From Posidonia oceanica (taxonomy: Eukaryota; Streptophyta; Magnoliopsida; Alismatales; Posidoniaceae), in the NCBI GenBank assembly GCA_037176725.1, contig JAZBRS010000013.1, positions 11,597,001 to 11,661,000 on the forward strand: 64,000 nucleotides of DNA, in the 5' to 3' direction. Positions 55,119 through 64,000 of this stretch are shown piece by piece. Made by a program: the position numbers and the translations under genes. The first letter of the stretch is position 1; every line of letters begins with the position of its first letter. The notes beneath the pieces were generated by a model. It was not told the origin of the DNA and did no database searches. It saw only the letters and a program-made list of their open reading frames with translations.

Positions 55119-58100
55119 ATGGCCCAGCGCACCATCGAGACCCCCCTCACCCTTGCCTCGGAGGTGGTTCCCGCTCCGGCCCCTCCGGCTCCTGTTTCTA
55201 ACTCCTCTGTGCCCCCTGTGACGCCAGGCTTTTCCCCTCTGTCGTCTGGGGCACCCCAGTTTGCTGTGGGACAGTGGCAGACGCTCGCTCCTCCTGATCC
55301 GGTCGCCGAGTCCATCTTGATGGCCACTTCACGTGTTCTGGAGGCACCACTGACCCCACCTTCTCAGGGTTTTGTCACTTTTGACCCCCCTTCTGCTGCG
55401 GCGACTCTCGCCCTAGGGTTCCAGTCTCCCGGACAGTCCGGATCTCTTGGTTCTGGTTCCTCGCCGGCACTGCAATTCAGTGTTCCCACTGACGGGACAC
55501 CTGAAGAGCAGTACCAGCAACTGATGGACACTATCCAGCGGCTGCAAGGTATAGCTCTATCAGTCCGCCCTCCTTCCCCTCCTATTGTTCCTGAGGTTCC
55601 TGTGCGGCCTGCTCTCGCACATCTTGCATTGCACTCTGCACTTCCGCCTAGACCATCGTCCCAACTGCTCACGGTTCCGACGATGGGGGCACGTATTCCG
55701 CCTCTTGCATCTGCACCACACCTCACACAGCATGCACCTCCGCCACCTAGTGGCCAGTCGTTCGGACTGGTGGGAGCACAGTATCTCGCAGGCCCGTCCC
55801 CCGGCACCGCCCCGGTACGGCCGCTGATGCTCCATCATCCTGCACCCACCACACAGCATACCATCTATCCTCCCCCTTTGCATTAGGCTCAGAATTCCAC
55901 ATGCATCCCTCCTTGCACTCCACCACAGCACGGGTATGCCGGCCATCACCTTGCGTCACCAGGCGACGTGATGGTGGATCCGGAGGAGCACCTCGGTGCG
56001 ACCCAATCGGCATACGTGGTCCCTGCCCCCGCTGCCCCATCACCTGTAGCAGCTATTCCAGACCCCATCAACAACATGATGGATGTTCTGGAGAAGGTAC
56101 TACGTCTAGTGCAGGGCACGGACCACCAGACCTACCAGTTCCGAGACCTCTGCTGTTTCCCAGAGGCGGTACTCCCCCCAAAGTTCAAAATACCGGACTT
56201 TGAGAAGTATGATGGTAGGGGCTGCCCCATAGCCCATCTGAAGGCGTACTGCGGTGATCTCGCCCAACTCCAGGCGGACGAGAGGTTGCTGATCCGCCTG
56301 TTCCAAAAGAGTTTGTCTGGTCCGGCCCTCAAGTGGTTCACCTCGCTTGACATGGCTACGATCAAGACTTGGAACGACCTAAGCCAGGCGTTCTTGGAAC
56401 AGTACTCCTTCAACCTCGATCTGGTCCCAAAGCGCGCGGACTTGATCGCAACCAAGCAGAATCCGGGTGAGCCGTTCGGGGAGTACGTCGGCCGCTGGCG
56501 TGCCCTTGCCTCGTAGGTTCGAGATAGGCCCTCCGACGAGGAGTCTATCGAGATCATCATAAAAGGGGCACAGCCGTCTACCGGAGCTTTGCTTAGCATC
56601 CAACCCGTCACAACCTTCACTGCTTTGATCCGAGCTGGCACACGCGTAGAGAGTTCGTTGCGGAGTGGCAACTTCCCCGCACTCTCTGTGCTTGCCAAGC
56701 AGGCCCCCGCCAGTAACGACGGTAGTAGCAGCAGCGCCATCAACAACAGCAGCAGCCTCAATAACAATCGTCCCAAGAGGAAGGATCCGCCGAAGCCCGT
56801 TGTCGCATACGTCGACTCCCCTGCTGCGCCCGTCCGTCTGGCGTCCCGGCCTGCCCCTCCTCAGATCTATTATGCACCCGCACCTAGGGCACACCCTACA
56901 CCGCAAATCACTACCACCGCTCGACCGGTCTATCCTGCCGCACCGATTCAGCAAGGACAATTCCAGAGGCCGAGACGGCCACCCATGGAGAAGCGGAAGT
57001 TCGCCCCACTGGTGGAACCACTCACTGCCGTCCTCCCGAAGGTTGCGTCGCTCCTGAGATTTCCGGAGGTTCGCCCGCCACCAAACCCACTACCGCATTG
57101 GTTTAAGGCGAACCTTTTCTGCGACTTTCATCGAAGCGTCGGGCATTCGACTGATAGTTGTTTCACTCTCCGGAATGCTATCCAGGACTTGATCGAATCG
57201 GGAACGATTGTGATCGACACGCACGAGGCATCCACTTCTGCACCATCTCATGCACCTGCATCAGCATCTACCCCAGCTAATGTTGTCCGCCGACCCCTGC
57301 CGGAGCACTCCTATTCAGGAGGCGCTGGGACCTCAGGAATTCACTCCTTGTTTCCTTCTGGGTCTCTCACATCCGTGGTAGATCCTTCCGAGCTTATCCA
57401 TGATGTTTCTACTCCCTTTCCAGTCTCTCTCTATCTTGCAGCTATCGCCGGTTCCGAGTCGGGCGTCCATATGATCCGACCGCGCGCCAGGCCGGAGCGT
57501 CCTCCTGCATCAGCCGCCATGCTTTCCCGGGCCCAAGCCCCCATACATCTCCTAGCCAAACCTCAGCCAGAGTTTCCCGTACACCTATTAGCAAGACCTC
57601 AATCCCCACCTAGCTTGCCTTCCCAACTACCCTCCTACCCATGCCCTCCTCAGTCTGTAACCCCTCTCGTGCTCGCCGCACGCGCTCCCGTGGTTATTAA
57701 CCTAACCCGGGATACCCATCGCGTACCTTACAGCTATGCCACAGAAATGTGTGCGGAAGTGACGCGATCGGGGAGGGTCGACCGACCTCCGGCACCAGCA
57801 ACCAGACATAGCCACCCAGAACCTGCAATACCATCGCCTTTAGTCCAGCCTACAGTCCCACTACCTTCAGGCCAGCCTCTTGAATCCACCATAACTGAAC
57901 CTGTCCCTACAACCGCACCACCTGCTACCAAGAAATGCCAGCCTAAAGCCGACATCACATCCCAGCTCAAAAAAGTTAAAGCCGACATATCCATCTGGGA
58001 CCTAATACACACTTCGGCCGAGCACCGCGAGGCTTTCCTTCGAGTGTTCCAAGCCGCCCATGTGTCCCAAGCCATAGAACCTGCCGCCCTGGAAAGCATG

Positions 58101-58197
58101 GTCGGGGTGATCGCGAAGCCCCAGGTCATCACTTTCACGAGTGATGAGCTGCCTCCGGCGGGGATTAATCACAATCAACCCTTGTTTGTCACGGTGC
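55119..58197 (+). pseudogene. gag: Gag and start of protease of element C, two stops, cut by element D
   Basis: Start ATGGCCCAG at 55119 as in E. One frame covers the N-terminal Pro/Ser-rich part, the gag core (GCPIAHLKAYCGDLAQLQ, LKWFTSLDMATIKTWNDL, 56215-56380), the knuckle CDFHRSVGHSTDSC (about 57120-57162) and the gag-protease junction up to NHNQPLFVTV, where LTR D begins at 58198. Only two stops occur, TAG at 55884-55886 and TAG at 56514-56516, both CAG in B. No frameshift is visible, so C is among the least damaged copies. The protease active site and everything after it are beyond D. Confidence 0.9.
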
Positions 58198-58849
58198 TGT
58201 AGCGATCCCGATCGGAATCAGGCTCGCTATATTTAGCGGCGATTGGATCCGAGGAAGAGGCTCAACTCGAAAACACTTGAAATCGAGGAGAAAAAGGAAA
58301 GATAAGACAAATCAGAGTCGCCACCACGTCTATTAACGGAAGACGAGGAAAACCGGGGTAATGCGTGAATTAACGCGCAAAACCGAGCAATAAATGCAAA
58401 GCAAAGCAATGCAAAGGAAAACAAATGCAAGCAAATGCAAATGAGATGACTCTAGCCTAGGATAAGGGCAGTACGGTCATTGCGGGCCAAAAGACAGGGT
58501 AAGGACTCCTGTTACGCGCGGGGAAGGTGTTAGGCACCCCCGACACGCCCGAGAATCGGTCCTTCTAGGCTTATGCTCGCATACGCAGGGAAATGCAGGA
58601 TTGAATGCCTATGTGCCTATAAATGCCTGAATGAATGCTCAAGGTGTGCTCTAAGTGGGAAGAAACAAAGCAAGGAAGTAGACGTACTTTCTAAGTGCTC
58701 AGCTACGCTGCCCGTGTTCCGAACCAGGCGGGACCTAACTCGTGAGAACTCCAGGCAGTAAGCATCACCGCCCTATATGCAAATGCAGGCGAGAAAGCAA
58801 AACAACGAGGAAACCATGCAATGCGATCGACATGCAAAGGAAAACGGCG

Positions 58850-59185
58850 TAAAACACGCAAAACTAGACGAGAAAAGAGCGACGCACGCAAAACAATGCA
58901 AAAGAGCGAAATCGGCACGCAAAACAATGCAAAAGAGCGAAATCGGCACGCAAAACAAGCGAGAAAGCAAGACAGCACGCAAAACGAGACAAGAGAGCAG
59001 GAAGGCACGCAAAACGAGACGAGAAAACAGAATGGCACGCAAAACGGAGCTAAAGAATAAAACCGGCACGCAAAACGAGCGAGAAAGCGAGGCAGCGCAC
59101 AAAATAAGGCAAGAAAACAGATGGGCACGCAAAACGGTGCCAAAACAAGGGCAGGCACGCGGAACGGTGCCAAAACAGCGAAGCA
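58850..59185. repeat. 30-bp tandem array in LTR D
   Basis: About 11 units of GGCACGCAAAACGAGNCGAG + AAANCAGAAT, the reverse complement of the array of LTR C. Confidence 0.88.
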
Positions 59186-62100
59186 AAACCTCGAAAAAGC
59201 CATGCAAATGCAAGAATGCAGAAAAAAAAATCAGAAGAGGCCAAAGGGGAGGCAAAACAACGTGTGTGTAAGAACAGACGTCGTTTAGGACCACTCAGAG
59301 TAGGTGTGAAGACCTACGGAGGGGAGAGTGTGCAAACGGAGGGATTACCACCTCTTTGCGACTATTTCCCACTAAACCGTTCCACGGTGTGTCTCGCACG
59401 CTGCCCAAAGCTCGCGATGCGATCGGATCGTGGAAAAGGGGGAAGAAAGTCACATTAAATGGTAAATCCAGGGAAAACACAACACAAAACACTCAGGAAT
59501 ACGCGAAACGGGGATTGGAAGATACAAGCAGAAAGGGGAGACCCTATTCTACATGCTCAAAGAGACAGAAAGCGAAAACACGGAAAACTGTGTAAATGGC
59601 ATGCAAATGAATGCAATGCAGGGGTTCAGGAGGACATACCTGGAAATCCGGGAGCCTGATCTGAAATCTGTCTGGTCCATGCTGAAGAGCGCTTCGCTGC
59701 GGTCGCCTGGGCAGCTTACTTGAGGAGATCCAACGGCCGGATTGAAAGATAACGCAGCTTCAAGGCAGGAGGGCCAGAACAGGGGAGAAGAACAGATCTA
59801 GGTGTTCAGGAGGTCCTAGGGGTGTGCAAAAAGGTCCTCCCAGGTGAAGGGGAGCTAAAAGTGCTTGGTGTGTGCGAGAAGATGCTAAAATGCAAGACTA
59901 AATGGATGCAGAATGCATGCAAAAGCAAGAAAAAAGCAAAGAGAAGAAACTGGGAAAAAACCAGGAGTTCAGAAAGCATTTTGAAAAAGAAAGGGGCTAA
60001 AAATGCAAATTTTCCAGAAAACAGGGGTCTACAGGAGAGGGTTCTGAAAACAGGAGAGAGTAGGGCTTCATTTTGTAAAAAAAAAAAAAAAAACTAGGCT
60101 CAGAAAGCTGCTTTGAAAAGAGGGTATGCTTTAGAAGAAGTTTTGAAAGCAGAAAGGGATCAGAAAGTAATTTTAAGAAAACTAGGGTCTAAAATGCAAA
60201 TTTTTCAGAAAACAGGGTTCTGGGGAGTCTGGGAATGCTAGTGGAGGGTCTACATGCAATTTGGTAAGCATAGGAGCTAAGATGCAACCTAGGGGCAAAA
60301 TGGTCTTTTCACATGATTTTTCAAAAGATGCAAGGACCTATGTGTGATTTTTAAATCATGCAGGGGTTAAAAATGCAATTTTGTATGGAAAACATGCTTC
60401 TGAAAAATAGATAACAGGACTGCAGTGTGATTTTTGAAAAAAACAGGGGCAAAAATGCAATGCACTAAGCTAAAATGCATACAGCACAGTTACTGTCCAT
60501 TTAAAATGGACCCAACTGCAAAAATGCAAAACTAGAAGGTAAAATATGCAATGCAGTATGCAAAAATTAAAAATAAAAGCTAAGTTCCTACAGTGCATGG
60601 ACCTACATGCAAAAACAGAAATATGCAGGGACTCGAAATGCAATGCAGTATGACAAAATATATGCAAATAAATGCGCTGATTATGAGCAGGACCTATGTG
60701 CAAAAATCGAAAGTAAAGGGGCTAAAATGCAAAATAATATAACAGCACAGCACAGTAAATGGACCAGATTGCAAATACTGAAAAACATAAATAAAAACAG
60801 CAATTTAGCATAGTATTTAATTAGAAACTAAGCAAAAATAAATGGCAGAAGGACTAAAGTGCAAAAATTGAAAAACTTAAACTAAACATGCAATATTTAC
60901 ATCTAAAACTATACTGAAGAAAAATAAATGAACAGTGCTGATCGTCGACGGCGACGAGCACTGTAGCACAAAGCTTCCAGAGCTCGTGGCCGCCGACAGG
61001 GGAGGCTGAGGATGCGCGGGACTGGCGGAGGGCGTGGCCGGCGACCGTGCGGAGCTTAGGGATCCAACTGGGGACCTTCCTGCTGGTCGGAGAGTCCGGA
61101 GGAACAGCAGCCGGCGCCGGAGAAGAGACGCTGTCCGGCGAGTCGAGGATGGAGCAGGAGGACCGGAAAAACTATTCTAAAGGCTGGGGAAGCAAGAGAA
61201 GAAGAAGAGGAAGCTAAGGGAAGCAATGGTTACCTTTTTCCGCACCTGAGATGTCCTCCCGACGTCGGCGGCTTCAGCAGTCGCCGGTGAAGGCCGTCCG
61301 GTCGCTGCGGGCGTCGTCCGTCGCTCGCGAAGGTTGGAGTGGCTTCAGAATGTCCCTCCGGTGCTTCCCAGGTGGTCAGACGGAAGCTTCGCGGCTCGGG
61401 TGGTGATTCGGCTGATTTGGGTTCACAGGTGACAGCCGGAGGCCGGGGGAGGTGTCTGCTGCTCGTCGGCTTGGATGGAGCCCTCCGGGAGGTTGCTGGA
61501 AGTCTGGCGAGCGACGTTGGATGCTTGGAGAGGGGTTCTGGAAGGCGTGGAAGAGGTTTGGGAGTTGGGTCAAATTTTGGTCTGTGAGAGGCTGAGGTGT
61601 TTGTTGTGGAATTCTTGGTCTGTGGTGAGCGGTTGGGTTCGAGGCCGGAGGCTTTGGAAAGGAGATGGTTTGGGGATTATCTGGGTGGATTTTGGGAGGC
61701 AATGGTGGACTGGCGTGATGGGAATTGCCGAAGGGAAGGAGTTGGGTTTCAGTAGGAGTCAGGTGGTGTTTCTGGGAGATTTCAGGTGGTTTCGTGGGGT
61801 GGAATGGCTGGGAAATGTTGGAGGAAGGAGGCCAGGTGTTGGGTGAGATTGGGGAAGTAACAGGGAGGAGTTCTGAGGCTTGGAGTGGGTCTGGCTTACT
61901 GGAAAAGGGAGAAGAGGTTCTGCAGAAGATTTTTGACAGAAGAAGGGAAGGGAATTGGGTGGAGGAGGCCGGGGGATTGAAGTCTCTCTCCAGGATGTCA
62001 AGGTGACTCCCAAACCGCTCTCTCTGGTCACTCTCTCTTCCGGAAGTGGAGGAGACAGAGAAGAAGAGGAAGGAGTGGCTCGTGGGGAAGAAGTTGGAAA

Positions 62101-62215
62101 TTCTGGTTTTTGGGATCGCTCTCTCACTCTCTAGTTCGCTCTGAAGGTGAAGATTGCTCACATTGGTTCTGCACTGGTCTGTCTGGCCCCTTTTCTATTG
62201 AAGGGAGGACGGGAA

Positions 62216-62224
62216 GCTTATATC
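62216..62224 (-). promoter_or_regulatory. TATA box of LTR D
   Basis: The reverse strand reads GATATAAGC beside the GCGCGCC box, as in B and X. Confidence 0.55.
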
Positions 62225-64000
62225 TAGTAGAGGGGAGGCCGCTGGCGCGCTGGGAGTTTTCAAATTTGGCCGGCGGCCACTGCAGTAGAGAAGATTGAGG
62301 CGACCGGCTCCGGAAAAGCTGCTGAGACGAAGGAGAGGCGGCGAGTTCTGTAGATGAAAGGATTGAAGGCTTCGAAATTCAAATGAGGGAGGGAGTACTG
62401 CAGCAGCTCGAGCTCGCGGGATGAAACCAGCTGACGCGCGAGGAAGAAGAAGGAGGGAGACGGAGCGTGGGCCGGACCGTGCGGGGGGCTGAAGAAAGAA
62501 AAAGAAATAGAAGAAAAAGAGAAAACGGGCCAGTTTGAGCCCAATAAGGAAAAAGAAAGAATGGAAAAGAAGAGTAAGAAAGAAAGAGAGGGTAGAATGG
62601 GGAAATAAAATAGGTAAAAATAAACTAAAAATAAATAAAAATATTAGAAGAGTTGTGCTGTAGATTAGGATTTTAATTAAGATTTTTAATGGTTATTTAG
62701 AGTTGATTGATGTGTCTTGGGCTTAACGAGGGTTTTAGGGTTTTGGTTTTGCTTTTAATTAGTTTTCTCTTGATTAAGTGTTTGTTAAACCCTTTTTAAA
62801 TTGTTTTAAAAATTGTATTTCCCTTGTTGGACACTTAGAATATTGATTAGGATTTTTTAGGATTTATTTCATATTAATTAGGGTTGGTTTTAGGTTCTTA
62901 AGTTTTAGTCTTTTTAGGGTTTTTTCCTTCTTAAGTCTTTTAAGTTATGTTTTGATTTTTATTTTGTTGATTTTTCTTGAAGTTTTTAGTTGGATTTTTC
63001 TGGTTTGATAGGGTGTTTTTTAGGTCTTTCAGATGTGTTTTTCTTTTCTTTTTTAATTAAGTTTTTAACTTGTTTTTCTTATGTTTACTAGGTTAAGTCT
63101 TTTGCCTTCTTTAATTACTTGTTTTAGTATTTGATTTTTAATTCTTCTTTTTAGGTCTTGTCTTTTAATTCTTCTGATGGGGTTTTTATTTTTGGTGGGT
63201 TTTGATTTTATTTTAGCCTTTTCCTTGATTTTTCAGTGTTTTCTTTTGATTTGTTTTGCATTTTTTAGTTTGCATGCTTGGTTTTCTTTTTAGCTTGCTT
63301 TGGTTAAGTTTGAGTTGTTAATTGCTTGTTTAATATTTTTTAATTGTTTTTCTTAGGGTTCTGATTTATTCCTTTTATGTTTTGAGGTTTTACAGATTTT
63401 TATGGGTTTTTGTGGATTTTTGCAAGAGGGAGAAAAGGAAAAGAGAAGGAAGAAAGAAATGGAAAAAAGAGGAAAATAAGAGGAAAAGAGATAGGTTGGA
63501 GGAAAACGATTTTTTAAAATTCAGAAAAAATATTAAAAATAAAGTAAAAATAGGGATAAGATAGAGGAAGGATAGAAGCACAGAGGGGGCCCACAGTCAG
63601 ACCAGAAAAAGGATAAGAAAGGGATGAAAAGAGAGATGATAATCAGGAGAGAGAGAGGAGAGAGAAAATGATAATCCCGGAGAGAGAAAAGGATAATTTG
63701 GGTGAAAGAGGGTCTTAATGGTCTTGGAATGGGGTGAGAATTGGTGAGTGGGTAGTCTAGGGTTTGGAGCGTTGGGTCTGAGGTTTTGGTTTGATTTTAA
63801 GGAGGTTTTGGAGGGGTTTCAAGGTGTAGAAGAAGGGTAGTTTCTCCTAAGTTTTCTAGGGTTTTCAAGGATGGGTTGGGTTTGGAAATTCCTGGGTTTT
63901 TGGGTAGGCTTGTTGAGTGGATAGTGGTGGGTTTTCCTATGGATTTTGGTTAGGTTTTGAGGTTGGGAAGGGGGGTAAAGGTTTAGGTCAAAATGGGCTG

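Larger units (their letters stand above)
58198..64000 (-). mobile_element. LTR of element D (runs out of the window)
   Basis: It begins TGTAGCGATCCCG (LTR end, reverse strand) inside the protease region of C and is collinear with LTR B over its whole length. The window stops about 115 bp before the expected LTR start, so the full length would be about 5.9 kb. It shares with B the loss of about 44 bp near the LTR end. It keeps the TAACAGGAGTCC block near 58507, the 30-bp array, a GC-rich zone (60940-62500) and the AT-rich tract (62650-63400). No gene. Whether D is a full element or a solo LTR cannot be seen. Confidence 0.9.

Noticed and set aside
48226..58197. Element C and LTR D as one element with two inverted LTRs
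   Set aside because: LTRs of one element are direct repeats; D is in the opposite orientation, has the 44-bp deletion that C lacks, and cuts the protease in mid-codon context.
61376..62161. 261-codon minus-strand Pro/Ser-rich frame in LTR D
   Set aside because: Same GC-rich LTR zone; the matching part of B is open only in shorter pieces in other frames.

Overview
The window is plant nuclear DNA made almost entirely of LTR retrotransposons. I see no host gene, no tRNA or rRNA gene and no CRISPR array. The coding parts belong to large Ty3/gypsy elements of the Tat (Tat/Ogre-like) lineage. The evidence is a gag with a CHHC knuckle, a protease with a D-N-G-S-G active site, reverse transcriptase with YVDD, a gypsy RNase H that has lost its first Asp followed by a second 'archaeal-type' RNase H, and an integrase without a chromodomain. 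A primer site complementary in form to tRNA-Arg (TGGCGACTCCGCTGGGGA) and very long LTRs (2.4 to about 5.9 kb) agree. The host is an angiosperm or other seed plant; I cannot name a species.

Layout from left to right: (X) 1-3451, a reverse LTR cut by the window edge. (A) 3452-19870, a forward element: gag broken by X, then protease, RT, two RNase H domains, integrase, a third 400-codon ORF, a 3' UTR with a 196-bp tandem array and an inserted solo LTR, polypurine tract and 3' LTR. (E) 19871-26720, a forward element: the right part of its 5' LTR, PBS, leader, gag, protease and linker. (W) 26721-31271, reverse: an LTR with an abnormal extra U5 tail, then PPT and 3' UTR. (B) 31272-48225, reverse: U5 tail, 3' LTR, 3' UTR with three tandem arrays, the third ORF, and a gag-protease reading frame fused in frame to a truncated integrase. 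(C) 48226-58197, forward: a complete 5.6-kb 5' LTR, PBS, leader, and gag-protease cut by the next insertion. (D) 58198-64000, a reverse LTR running out of the window. The simplest reading is nested insertion, E hosting W, W hosting B, B hosting C, C hosting D, with A inserted in E's 5' LTR and X plus a solo LTR inserted in A. The missing halves would lie outside the window.

How the parts work: transcription starts at an LTR TATA box, gives a long R-U5 leader, and reverse transcription is primed at the PBS and completed from the PPT. Gag, protease, RT/RNase H and integrase come from one frame. The third ORF lies between pol and the 3' LTR. It is 401 codons including stop in both A and B and resembles the plant mobile domain / DUF7745 families. 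Every copy is inactive. E and C carry stop codons with no frameshift (so does A downstream of gag), mostly CAG to TAG where intact relatives can be compared, which fits decay by cytosine methylation. B has a 1-bp frameshift and has lost RT and RNase H.

The signals I think deserve most attention are structural: a 39-40 nt double-stem hairpin upstream of the PPT with compensatory base changes between A, W and B; a hairpin near the 3' end of U5 with a constant AGCTTT loop but different paired stems; a copy of the PBS core inside U5 that coincides with three rearrangement breakpoints; and a GATAAG-type inverted repeat shared by otherwise unrelated 3' UTR tandem arrays.
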